A stretch of 18,011 bases of DNA from Bacteroidales bacterium. GTDB taxonomy: Bacteria; Bacteroidota; Bacteroidia; Bacteroidales; ML635J-15. The notes below the pieces were generated by a model. The model ran no database searches and was not told the origin of the DNA. It saw only the letters and a list, made by a program, of their open reading frames with translations. The stretch covers positions 1 through 18,011 of the forward strand of contig JAQVEY010000006.1 in NCBI GenBank assembly GCA_028697515.1, given 5' to 3'. The position numbers and the translations under genes are program-made. Shown in pieces: positions 1 through 7,592 of this stretch; the first letter of the stretch is position 1; the number at the start of each line of letters is the position of its first letter.

Positions 1-1516
1 TTTTAATATCAATCTTTTCTTTGACAATTTCAGCTACTTTCTCTGCGGGAATTCTTTCTTGAATCATTGTGTCACGATAGCGAATAGTTACTGTCTTATC
101 TTCCAATGACTGATGATCAATAGTTATACAAAATGGCGTTCCAATTGCATCCTGACGGCGATATCGTTTACCAATGGAATCTTTCTCTTCATACATGCAG
201 TTCATATCAAATTTTAAATCGTCCTTTATTGTTCTGGCCAATTCTGGCAAACCGTCTTTTTTAACTAACGGAAGGACTGCAACTTTGACTGGAGCAAGAG
301 GCACAGGAAAATTTAATACAACGCGAGTTTCTTCTCCAACTTTTTCTTCTTGATAGCATGCTGATAGTAATGAAAGGAAAGTTCTGTCTAAGCCTAGCGA
401 TGTTTCTACCACATAAGGTACATAACTTTCACCCGATTCATTATCGAAATATTGTATCTTTTTACCTGAGAAATTTTGATGTTGAGTAAGATCAAAATCG
501 GTACGGGAATGAATGCCTTCTAGTTCTTTAAAACCAAATGGAAAATCGAATTCTATGTCAAAAGCGGCATTTGCATAATGTGCAAGTTTATCATGGGCAT
601 GCCAGCGGTATTTTGCTGGATTAATGCCCATTGCCATATGCCATTTAATACGCTTGTCTTTCCAAGTCTCAAACCACTTCAATTCCTCTCCCGGTTTTAC
701 AAAATACTGCATCTCCATTTGTTCAAATTCCCTCATACGGAAAATAAATTGTCGAGCAACAATCTCATTGCGGAAAGCTTTACCAATTTGTGCAATTCCG
801 AATGGTATTTTCATTCTTCCTGTTTTCTGAACATTAAGATAATTTACAAAAATACCCTGAGCAGTTTCTGGACGCAAATATATTGTGTTTGCACCTTCGG
901 CTACTGATCCAAGTTTAGTGTCAAACATTAGGTTAAATTGACGAACTTCAGTCCAATTTTTTGATCCCGATACAGGACATACAATTCCCAAATCAATTAT
1001 TACTTGACGCACTTTTTCGAGGTCATTTGCCTCAAGTGCACTAAAAAATTCTTTCCTTACAGATTCTATTTTTTGAGCGTATTCCATCACTCTCGGATTT
1101 GTTGTCCTATATTGATTTTCATCAAAAGTGTCACCAAATCGTTTAGCAGCTTTATCAACTTCTTTTTCAATTTTATCGTTAATCTTTTCGAGATAATCTT
1201 CGACTAAAACATCAGCACGATATCTTTTTTTTGAATCTTTATTGTCTATAAGAGGATCATTAAATGCATCAACATGACCTGATGCTTTCCAAATCGTAGG
1301 ATGCATAAAAATTGCAGAATCTATTCCCACAACCTCCTCATTTAACTGGGTCATGGCTTTCCACCAATATTCTTTTATGTTGTTTTTAAGTTCAACGCCG
1401 TTTTGTCCATAATCATATACAGCACTAAGTCCATCATACAATTCGGATGATTGAAAAATGAAACCATATTCCTTAGAGTGAGCAATAATTTTTTTGAAAA
1501 GATCTTCCTGTATCAT
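1..1516 (-). CDS. glyQS: Glycyl-tRNA synthetase, single-chain (alpha2) type, 3' end cut by window
   Basis: Charges tRNA-Gly with glycine in the cytoplasm. Read on the minus strand from ATG at 1516, the frame stays open for 505 codons to the window edge. Visible landmarks: YDYGQNGVELKNNI at about residues 34-47, near the N-terminus; class II motif 2 around R249, with KAFRNEI followed by FRMREFEQMEM; motif 3, ETSLGLDRTFLSLL, with its arginine near residue 378; then a C-terminal anticodon-binding domain ending in DKTVTIRYRDTMIQERIPAEK. These match the dimeric, eukaryote-like GlyRS, not the alpha2beta2 enzyme. Members of this type are about 510 residues long, so only a few codons and the stop should lie outside. 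The start is 4 bp after the stop of the upstream barrel-like gene, so it is probably cotranscribed with it. Confidence 0.96.
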   Translation of the reverse strand, partial: MIQEDLFKKIIAHSKEYGFIFQSSELYDGLSAVYDYGQNGVELKNNIKEYWWKAMTQLNEEVVGIDSAIFMHPTIWKASGHVDAFNDPLIDNKDSKKRYRADVLVEDYLEKINDKIEKEVDKAAKRFGDTFDENQYRTTNPRVMEYAQKIESVRKEFFSALEANDLEKVRQVIIDLGIVCPVSGSKNWTEVRQFNLMFDTKLGSVAEGANTIYLRPETAQGIFVNYLNVQKTGRMKIPFGIAQIGKAFRNEIVARQFIFRMREFEQMEMQYFVKPGEELKWFETWKDKRIKWHMAMGINPAKYRWHAHDKLAHYANAAFDIEFDFPFGFKELEGIHSRTDFDLTQHQNFSGKKIQYFDNESGESYVPYVVETSLGLDRTFLSLLSACYQEEKVGEETRVVLNFPVPLAPVKVAVLPLVKKDGLPELARTIKDDLKFDMNCMYEEKDSIGKRYRRQDAIGTPFCITIDHQSLEDKTVTIRYRDTMIQERIPAEKVAEIVKEKIDIK

Positions 1517-1520
1517 ATCC

Positions 1521-2099
1521 TTATCTGTTAAATAAAATCCCTAATTGAAAAACTGGGCAAAAATACAAATCATTTTTATTATAATGTGCCCCTAAAAAAA
1601 TAACTTGTGAAGTAAATGCAATTTTATCGCTCATCATATAGTCTAAACTAAGCATAGGATATCCTACCCATGCTTTGTAGCTGTAATAATCAGCATTTGT
1701 AAGGTTTACTCCGTTTTGTGTTTGAATGTGTAAGTTTTTTAACTTTCCCCTTCCCAAACTTAAGCCTGCACAGAAACGCAGTTTATTTTTATGATATGTA
1801 TAACCTATCATCGGACCTCCATAACCTAAACTAATGTAAGAATTATCCGATCCTATTGACGAATATTTTGTTTTTTGACTTCCTCCGACTATTCCAATAA
1901 AAAACTGCTCTTTTATATAGAATCTTAATATACCACCAATTCCAAAACCTAGTCTTTCAATCTTTTGATATTGGTTTTCAGCTATTGTATATCCAGGTTG
2001 TAGAAATAACATACCACCACTATATAATTGTGCCTTTTCTTGCGAAAAACACGATATATTAATAATGATAATTGTACAAAGTAATAACAGCTTTTTCAT
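1521..2099 (-). CDS. Secreted outer-membrane beta-barrel-like protein, unknown function
   Basis: 192 residues. The N-terminus is a signal peptide: two lysines, a long L/I-rich core, then SCFSQ, with likely cleavage around FSQ/E as is common in Bacteroidota. The ISC tripeptide is only a weak lipobox, so an outer-membrane or periplasmic form is more likely than a lipoprotein. The mature part alternates hydrophobic and polar residues in short strands rich in glycine and aromatics (for example GFGIGGILRFYI and LGYGGPMIGYTY), and ends LGILFNR. That pattern fits a small 8-strand type barrel. No enzymatic motif is visible. Its ATG overlaps the stop of the MORN gene (TAATG), suggesting translational coupling, and glyQS follows after 4 bp. 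The barrel assignment rests on strand pattern only. Confidence 0.75.
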   Translation of the reverse strand: MKKLLLLCTIIIINISCFSQEKAQLYSGGMLFLQPGYTIAENQYQKIERLGFGIGGILRFYIKEQFFIGIVGGSQKTKYSSIGSDNSYISLGYGGPMIGYTYHKNKLRFCAGLSLGRGKLKNLHIQTQNGVNLTNADYYSYKAWVGYPMLSLDYMMSDKIAFTSQVIFLGAHYNKNDLYFCPVFQLGILFNR

Positions 2100-3892
2100 T
2101 ATCTGTTACCACTTTTGTTCTGAGGTAGATTTGGATCGCTGTCAATAAGAATATCAGTCTGTCTTCCACCGTGAAACATTGCCTGAAAAGTAATATTCCC
2201 TTTTTGATCGTAATATGTTGATTTACCTTCTTTTATGCCATTTTTATAATTAACTTCAGACTCAATAGGTCCAAAATCATAATATGTTTGCCACTCTCCA
2301 TCAGGCTTATCCATTTTGTAATTCTCTACTTTTACAATATCCCCGTTGATATTTCTATACACAAATTTACCGTTACGTTTGCCTTCATAATATACGCCTG
2401 AAATAATCTCAGTTCCTTTTATGCTATAGGTTTTATATGGACCATTTAATACAGAGGTAGTCTTATTTTTTATGCTAAAATCATCTTCTGATTTTATTTC
2501 AATGAGTTTGTAAGTTTCTTCAAGTTGCTTCTTTCCGTTGGGATACCAGAAATAATTCTTGCCTGCAATAAGTCCATTTTTATAATCAATTACAGACTTT
2601 TTTTGTCCATTTTCATGAAAAGTTGACCATGTTCCTGTCAAAACACCTAAATCATAATTTCCTTGCATAGCTAATGTTCCATCATCATACCACTCTTTCC
2701 ATTCGCCAACTTCAAAATCATTTTCAAAATTTCCCTCTCTGAATTTGTTGCCATTTTCAAAAAAAACATTCCAAACGCCATCTTTTAAACCTTTTGTATA
2801 GTCAACTTCTTTCCAAATTTTTCCGTTTGAATACCAAAATGTCCATCTGCCTTCCATTTTTCCTTTTATGTAATTGCCTTCATTTCCTTTTGTTCCGTCA
2901 CTGCGCCAGTATGTCCACAATCCATCTTGTAAATCATTGACGAAATGTCCGTCTATATCTTTTATGCCATCATCAAACCAAAAATGAGCTTCTCCGTTTA
3001 ATTTACCTTCTATATAGTTGAGCTCTGATTGCTTTTCCCCATTTTCGTAATATTTTGTTTGTAAGCCATGCCTTAGATCATTTAAATAGTTATGAGTACT
3101 TCTAATTTGACCAGATGGATACCAGTAGGTCCAAACCCCTTCTCTCTTTCCGTCAATTATTTTCCCTTCCATTTCTTTATTTCCATCAGCATTCCAGAAA
3201 ATGTTCATACCTGTTTCGAAACTAATTTCACTCTTTTTGTTGCCGTTTTCGTACCATTCGTACCAAATACCAACGCTTTCTCCATTATTATAGTTACCCT
3301 CTGAAGCTTTTTTTCCATTTTCATGATAATATGTCCACAAACCATGCTCTAAACCATTTTCTAGTTTTCCTTCTGACTTCTTTTGTAAATTATCATAGTA
3401 TGTGGTCATTTCTCCATTGCCATCTGTTACTGTTTGCTTACCAGTAGCAGTATAGAATGAGTTTATTTTTATTAGGATACCTTTTTTGTAAAATACCTCA
3501 GACTGTAATTTTCCGTTTTCATAGTAATGATGCCAGATACTATCTTTATAGTTACTGTGATAATATCCTTTAATTGAAGGATTGCCGTTTTGATAGTTTT
3601 CTACAAACTCACCATGTCTTTCGTTTCCCCAGTAATTATACTCTTCCTTAATTTTACCATCAGGATAATAGACTTTATTGAGCCCGTGTAATACATCTTT
3701 ATAAAACTCAACTTCAGCCATAATCTTTCCATCTGGGGACCAGTATTTCCACGTTCCGGATTTTTGTCCCATATGAAGTGTTCCTTCTTCTTTAATATTA
3801 CCGTTTTGATAATATATTTTTTCTGTTGTATATTCCTGAGAAATTGTATAACAACTTATTAAGATAAATAAGAAAAAAATATTTCTTTTCAT
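2099..3892 (-). CDS. Secreted protein made of about 22 tandem MORN-variant repeats
   Basis: 597 residues. A signal peptide (MKRNIFFLFILISCYTISQ) is followed almost directly by about 22 copies of a 23-24 residue repeat with the pattern YY-x-NGK-x(3)-E-x-x-Y-x-x-G-x-x-x-G-x-W. Examples are YYENGKLQSEVFY, YYHENGKKASEGNY and FWYSNGKIWKEVDY. This is the MORN_2 (MORN-variant) repeat. Copy 18 carries an insertion (about residues 480-500) and copies 6 and 8 are irregular. A polar tail (NLPQNKSGNR) ends the protein. The repeats are diverged in DNA, so this is not a recent tandem expansion. Such repeats form an open beta-sheet solenoid and usually act in binding; the ligand is unknown. First gene of a tight unit with the barrel-like gene and glyQS. 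Automatic annotation may call it a YwqK-type antitoxin, but nothing here supports that. Confidence 0.92.
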   Translation of the reverse strand: MKRNIFFLFILISCYTISQEYTTEKIYYQNGNIKEEGTLHMGQKSGTWKYWSPDGKIMAEVEFYKDVLHGLNKVYYPDGKIKEEYNYWGNERHGEFVENYQNGNPSIKGYYHSNYKDSIWHHYYENGKLQSEVFYKKGILIKINSFYTATGKQTVTDGNGEMTTYYDNLQKKSEGKLENGLEHGLWTYYHENGKKASEGNYNNGESVGIWYEWYENGNKKSEISFETGMNIFWNADGNKEMEGKIIDGKREGVWTYWYPSGQIRSTHNYLNDLRHGLQTKYYENGEKQSELNYIEGKLNGEAHFWFDDGIKDIDGHFVNDLQDGLWTYWRSDGTKGNEGNYIKGKMEGRWTFWYSNGKIWKEVDYTKGLKDGVWNVFFENGNKFREGNFENDFEVGEWKEWYDDGTLAMQGNYDLGVLTGTWSTFHENGQKKSVIDYKNGLIAGKNYFWYPNGKKQLEETYKLIEIKSEDDFSIKNKTTSVLNGPYKTYSIKGTEIISGVYYEGKRNGKFVYRNINGDIVKVENYKMDKPDGEWQTYYDFGPIESEVNYKNGIKEGKSTYYDQKGNITFQAMFHGGRQTDILIDSDPNLPQNKSGNR

Positions 3893-3911
3893 TTATGGCA
3901 TGTTTTTTATT

Positions 3912-3955
3912 ATCACACAAAAATAGTATTTGTATAACAATATTTTGAGTGTGAT
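3912..3955. repeat. Imperfect inverted repeat in divergent intergenic region
   Basis: Arms ATCACACAAAAATA (3912-3925) and TATTTTGAGTGTGAT (3941-3955) are reverse complements apart from a 2-nt bulge (TC), and are separated by 15 bp. The repeat lies 20-63 bp upstream of the MORN gene and overlaps a TATTTTTG sequence on the minus strand (3925-3918) that fits the TAnnTTTG -7 element of Bacteroidota. No good TTG lies at the expected spacing upstream. It could be an operator or an mRNA hairpin; function is inferred from position only. Confidence 0.4.
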
Positions 3956-4069
3956 TATTTTATCTTACAAACAAAAAAATTAACAATAACTAAAGTATTG
4001 AATATCAAAGGCTTATAATGTGGTTTTGTATTTAATATTGTGTTTTTAATATAGAATTAGAAAAAAAAA

Positions 4070-4100
4070 TTGGTAAAACATAAATTCTGTATTAAATTTG
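4070..4100 (+). promoter_or_regulatory. Putative Bacteroidota-type promoter for the secreted protein at 4131
   Basis: TTG at 4070-4072 and TAAATTTG at 4093-4100 are 20 bp apart, matching the TTG/TTTG and TAnnTTTG elements known for this phylum. Transcription would start near 4105, giving a leader of about 25 nt. An 11-bp tandem repeat begins inside the -7 element. Confidence 0.45.
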
Positions 4101-4118
4101 TTGATAATTTGTTGATAA
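4097..4118 (+). repeat. Perfect 11-bp tandem repeat, two copies
   Basis: TTTGTTGATAA occurs twice without a gap, at 4097-4107 and 4108-4118. It starts within the putative -7 element and ends 12 bp before the ATG at 4131. It may be a regulator binding site or simple slippage in AT-rich DNA. Confidence 0.6.
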
Positions 4119-4130
4119 AAAAACAAAGTG

Positions 4131-4931
4131 ATGAAAATTTATACTTCTATTATTATCGTGATTTTAGTATTATTTACTGGAATAAAAGCAATTTCTAGTG
4201 AAATGATATTAAAGGGGATATATCAGGGTAAGGATTTGTACATTATGAATCCTATGCTTGATGCGGGTGAGGAATATTGTGTTTTCGAGGTTTTAATAAA
4301 TAACGAAAAATACAATGAAGTGATAAATTCCAGTGCTTTTCGAATAAGTTTGGATTATGCGGGCTTACAATTTGGGCAAGAGTATGTTGTTACAATCAGA
4401 CATCATGAATTTTGCACTCCAAAGCTGGTAAATCCAGAAGTACTTAAACCTCTCTGTACATATGAAATAATTTCTCATGAGTTAGGCTACGATAATGTAT
4501 TAAGATTTATTACCGCTAATGAATCAGGTAAGCTTACTTTTTATGTTGAAGAATTCAGATGGGGTAAGTGGCTCGAAATTGGCCAGATTCCTGGAGAAGG
4601 CGGCCCTGGTAACAGATCATATTCACTAAAAACGTATCCATTTAATGGAGAAAATAGATTTAGAATTTATCAGATAGATCATTTAAAAAGAAAATTCTAT
4701 TCAGATGAAATTGTTTATACGATTAATAAAGAACCTATTAGAGTTATGACAAAACTAAGTAGTGTATCTAAAGAAATAGTTTTTAGTGAAAATACTAGTT
4801 ATGAAGTAATTAATGAGTTTGGTGAAGAAATGATTACTGGAGTAGGAAATGTTGTTAATGTATCAAAACTTGATAAAGGTCAATATTTCCTTAATTATGA
4901 GAATGAATACACTCTGTTTATTAAGCGATAA
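4131..4931 (+). CDS. Secreted protein with putative type IX secretion C-terminal sorting domain
   Basis: 266 residues from ATG at 4131. A GTG lies one codon upstream at 4128, but the ATG is the more likely start. The signal peptide is MKIYTSIIIVILVLFTGIKA. The middle (about residues 115-200) has a fibronectin-III-like run: LTFYVEEFRWGKWLEIGQI, GENRFRIYQID and YSDEIVY, the pattern seen just before sorting tails in many Bacteroidota exoproteins. The last 55 residues (YEVINEFGEEMITG, VVNVSKLDKGQYFL, ending TLFIKR) resemble the type A Por/T9SS tail, with its Y-x-I-x-x-x-x-G start, I/V-x-VS-x-L-x-x-G-x-Y core and FIK end. The protein would therefore be exported to the periplasm and perhaps released or anchored through T9SS. 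It stands alone: a divergent gene on the left and a terminator on the right. The cargo function is unknown; the sorting tail is a by-eye match. Confidence 0.85.
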   Translation: MKIYTSIIIVILVLFTGIKAISSEMILKGIYQGKDLYIMNPMLDAGEEYCVFEVLINNEKYNEVINSSAFRISLDYAGLQFGQEYVVTIRHHEFCTPKLVNPEVLKPLCTYEIISHELGYDNVLRFITANESGKLTFYVEEFRWGKWLEIGQIPGEGGPGNRSYSLKTYPFNGENRFRIYQIDHLKRKFYSDEIVYTINKEPIRVMTKLSSVSKEIVFSENTSYEVINEFGEEMITGVGNVVNVSKLDKGQYFLNYENEYTLFIKR

Positions 4932-4950
4932 ATGGAATTGATATATATAT

Positions 4951-4979
4951 AAGAGGTATATTTTATACCTCTTTTTTTA
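4951..4979 (+). terminator. Rho-independent terminator
   Basis: A perfect 10-bp stem AAGAGGTATA (4951-4960) / TATACCTCTT (4964-4973) with a TTT loop runs straight into a T tract on the plus strand. It lies 20 bp after the stop of the secreted-protein gene and separates it from the LuxE-like gene. Confidence 0.88.
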
Positions 4980-4999
4980 TTATATAAAATGAGTAGATA

Positions 5000-5983
5000 A
5001 TGAATTTAGCGAACTATAGAGCTGAAATCTTTAATAAAATTTCAAATGAGAAATTCGAAGAGCTTGCAATTTTTGCATTCAAATATCAATTTAAGAACAA
5101 TTGTATCTATAGGGAATATTGTGATTATTTAAATGTTAATCCAAATAAGATAAAAAAAATAGAGGATATTCCTTTTTTACCAATTTCATTTTTCAGAACA
5201 CAAAAAGTTGTTTCGGGGGATTATGATCAATATACAATTTTCAGATCAAGTGCGACTACAGGTGCAAACTCATCTAAGCATTACGTTGCCGATACTAATT
5301 TATATGAGAACTCATTTGTTGAAGCATTCAAATATTTTTATGATAATCCCGAAAACTATGTGATACTTGCATTACTTCCTTCATACATTGAGAGAAAGGA
5401 TTCGAGTCTTGTTTATATGGTAAATGGATTTTTGAAACGAGAAAAAGCTAAAGGAGGATTTTACCTTAATGATTTTGAAAATCTTTATAACGAAATTATC
5501 AAACTTGAAGAAGAAAAAAACAAATATATTTTATTGGGAGTTAGTTTTGCTTTATATGATTTTGCAATGAAATATAATTTAAATTGTAATTGTGGGATAA
5601 TTATGGAGACTGGTGGCATGAAGGGGCGAAGAAAAGAACTGACTCGAGTGGAACTTCATAATATTTTATGCAAATCTTTTGGTGTTTCGGAAATCCATTC
5701 GGAATTTGGTATGACAGAGTTACTGTCACAAGCATATTCAAAAGTTGATGGGCTGTATAATTGTCCTCCATGGATGAGGGTTTTTGTTCGGGAAACCTCA
5801 GATCCATTAACAATAAGTAATTGTGGTAGTGGCGCATTAAATATTATCGATCTTGCAAATATAAACTCGTGTTGTTTTATTGAAACATCGGACCTAGGAA
5901 CAGTTTATTCTAATGGCTCATTTACAGTCACAGGTCGTTTCGATATAGCTGAGGTAAGAGGCTGTAATCTTATGGCAATTTAA
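5000..5983 (+). CDS. LuxE/PaaK-family acyl-activating protein (acyl-protein synthetase-like)
   Basis: 327 residues, cytoplasmic, no signal peptide. It belongs to the adenylate-forming LuxE/phenylacetate-CoA ligase group. Visible motifs: an N-terminal FLPISFFRTQKV block; the phosphate-binding loop FRSSATTGANSSKH at residues 81-94; METGGMKGRRKEL at 202-214; EFGMTELLSQAYS at 235-247; and SDLG plus TGRFDIAEVRGCNLM at 297-325. The large C-terminal lid domain of acyl-CoA ligases is missing, as in LuxE. LuxE carries its acyl group on a cysteine near its C-terminus; here C322, five residues before the end, is a candidate (inference). No luxC-like reductase or luxAB is visible, so a bioluminescence role is unlikely; it may activate a carboxylic acid for another pathway. 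The ATG at 5000 starts 21 bp after the terminator, so where its promoter lies is unclear. Confidence 0.88.
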   Translation: MNLANYRAEIFNKISNEKFEELAIFAFKYQFKNNCIYREYCDYLNVNPNKIKKIEDIPFLPISFFRTQKVVSGDYDQYTIFRSSATTGANSSKHYVADTNLYENSFVEAFKYFYDNPENYVILALLPSYIERKDSSLVYMVNGFLKREKAKGGFYLNDFENLYNEIIKLEEEKNKYILLGVSFALYDFAMKYNLNCNCGIIMETGGMKGRRKELTRVELHNILCKSFGVSEIHSEFGMTELLSQAYSKVDGLYNCPPWMRVFVRETSDPLTISNCGSGALNIIDLANINSCCFIETSDLGTVYSNGSFTVTGRFDIAEVRGCNLMAI

Positions 5984-5996
5984 TTTTAGAAAGTAT

Positions 5997-6437
5997 TTAT
6001 TTTATAGTAAGAGGAATCTTATTTATCCTATTGATATGTCTTCCTCCTTCAAATTTGGTATTGAGAAATTTCTCAACTATCATTATAGCAATCTCATTTG
6101 TTATAAATCTTGCCGGAAGAGAACAAATATTTGCATCATTATGTAAACGCGCAAGTTCTGAAATTTCAGGACTCCAACATAATGCACTTCTAATACCCTG
6201 ATGTTTGTTGACAGTCATATTTATACCATTGCCGCTGCCACAAATAGATATGCCCAAATCACAGGTTTTGTTTTCGACAGCCTCAGCAAGTGGATGTGCA
6301 AAGTCTGGATAATCGCAACTTTCTTCAGAATTTGTTCCAAAATTGATTGTCTTATAGCCTTTTGTGTTTAGAAATTCGATTAAAAAGTTCTTCAGTTTAA
6401 AACCGGCGTGATCACATGCAAGTCCAATAGTTTTCAT
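5997..6437 (-). CDS. rpiB: Ribose-5-phosphate isomerase B
   Basis: Interconverts ribose 5-phosphate and ribulose 5-phosphate in the non-oxidative pentose phosphate pathway. It has 146 residues, normal for RpiB. By E. coli numbering the active-site set is intact: D9-H10 (in CDHAG), C66 as the base, S68 in place of threonine, H99, and R133 and R137 in GGRHINR. The phosphate loop reads CGSGNGINM. Its ATG overlaps the TGA of the upstream flippase-like gene by 4 bp (ATGA), so translation is probably coupled. It converges with the LuxE-like gene across 13 bp, where I see no terminator hairpin. Ribulose 5-phosphate is also the precursor of the arabinose 5-phosphate used for Kdo, but a link with the nearby kdsB is speculation. 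Confidence 0.95.
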   Translation of the reverse strand: MKTIGLACDHAGFKLKNFLIEFLNTKGYKTINFGTNSEESCDYPDFAHPLAEAVENKTCDLGISICGSGNGINMTVNKHQGIRSALCWSPEISELARLHNDANICSLPARFITNEIAIMIVEKFLNTKFEGGRHINRINKIPLTIK

Positions 6438-7513
6438 TTTCTAGATTTTTTAAAGTTATTTTTTAACCAACCCGGAGTAATTATTGCTCCAATTATTAAA
6501 TAAGGATAATATGTTACTAATCTCCATACTAATGCCATAATGACTGTAAATCCAGCAACAGGAACGAAATCAGCCATATAAGTCGTAAATACTGTCTCTA
6601 CAAATCCACTTCCTCCCGGTGTGGGCATGACTAACATTAGTAACCACATAACCAGTTGTCTTGCAAAAATAAGGAAATGTTCAAAAATAGTAATAGTCTC
6701 ATCTCCCGACTCTATTGAAACCATCATTGCAAGTAGAAGAAAATTAAGTACAAAATATCTTGCCGTCCATGATATAAATGTTGCTGAAACTGATTTTAGC
6801 CAAAAGATAAAATTTTTTCGTTTCAATTCTTTGTTAGCAATAATAAAATCTTTAGCCATTTTTTCGGCACCTTCATTCCATTTTCTAAGAAAACGAAGTC
6901 TAAAAATAGATTTTACTAACTTGGCGAAAAACTGAGGTTTTATAAATAAAGAGTATGCCATCAACAAAGTCCAGCTTAGTTTTAAACAATACCCTATTAG
7001 TGCAAAAACCAACAAATTATTATAGATAAAGCCGGCTTTGTCAGTTGGAAACAGTTGTGTATATGAGAAAATTAAAACAATTGATGGAAACATTATGGTA
7101 AAATATAACTCATCTAAAAATGATGTTGCCATTACTATTGACGTACTTTTGCCAACGCTTAGCCCTTCTTTCCAAAGGAAAATAGTTGCTATTGCTGTTC
7201 CTCCAACTGCCGAAGGAGTAATCGCAGATCCAAACTCCCATAAAAATACAATCTTTATACATTGCAACCATGTTAATTCTCCGCTCGATAATATTCTCAT
7301 TCTTAAAATGTAACCCAAATCACGGAAAAATAACATGCCAAAAGCACATAGAATAAATAAAAAACTTAACTGAGTTATAGCAAATAATGAAAAATCGATT
7401 TTATTAAAATCGCGATAAACAAACAATGATACAATCACTAATCCGATTATTGCTGGGAGTATTGCTCTATTTGATTTGAAATTATTTAAACTATTCTTAT
7501 CAAGCTTTTGCAT
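6434..7513 (-). CDS. Flippase-like integral membrane protein (LPG_synthase_TM / UPF0104 family)
   Basis: 359 residues with about eight hydrophobic segments, the first near residues 17-33. Family motifs are present: FGSAITPSAVGGTAIA (94-109) in one membrane hairpin and MPTPGGSGFVE (296-306) near the C-terminus, where paired P-G-G turns are typical of the membrane part of lysylphosphatidylglycerol synthase (MprF). The soluble aminoacyltransferase domain of MprF is absent, so it should not itself synthesise lysyl-PG. Stand-alone members are thought to move lipids or lipid-linked substrates across the inner membrane. It is upstream of and overlaps rpiB by 4 bp, and is divergent from kdsB across 79 bp. 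The substrate is unknown. Confidence 0.88.
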   Translation of the reverse strand: MQKLDKNSLNNFKSNRAILPAIIGLVIVSLFVYRDFNKIDFSLFAITQLSFLFILCAFGMLFFRDLGYILRMRILSSGELTWLQCIKIVFLWEFGSAITPSAVGGTAIATIFLWKEGLSVGKSTSIVMATSFLDELYFTIMFPSIVLIFSYTQLFPTDKAGFIYNNLLVFALIGYCLKLSWTLLMAYSLFIKPQFFAKLVKSIFRLRFLRKWNEGAEKMAKDFIIANKELKRKNFIFWLKSVSATFISWTARYFVLNFLLLAMMVSIESGDETITIFEHFLIFARQLVMWLLMLVMPTPGGSGFVETVFTTYMADFVPVAGFTVIMALVWRLVTYYPYLIIGAIITPGWLKNNFKKSRK

Positions 7514-7592
7514 AAATACAAAATAAAACTATTTATTACGATTATCAATAATAAAAGATTAAAATTGATTATTTTTAAGGCAAAATTTGATT

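Noticed and set aside
578..1207. Open frames on the plus strand
   Set aside because: They are antisense to glyQS, whose motifs on the minus strand are unmistakable.
2099..3892. YwqK-type antitoxin reading for the MORN-repeat gene
   Set aside because: The repeats alone trigger such labels. The protein has a signal peptide, and no toxin gene is adjacent.
4128..4130. GTG as start of the T9SS-tail protein
   Set aside because: The ATG directly after it begins a normal signal peptide and is the more common start.
4989..5000. Three-codon leader frame (ATG AGT AGA TAA) overlapping the LuxE-like start by one base
   Set aside because: So short a frame is expected by chance in AT-rich DNA; nothing suggests that it is translated.
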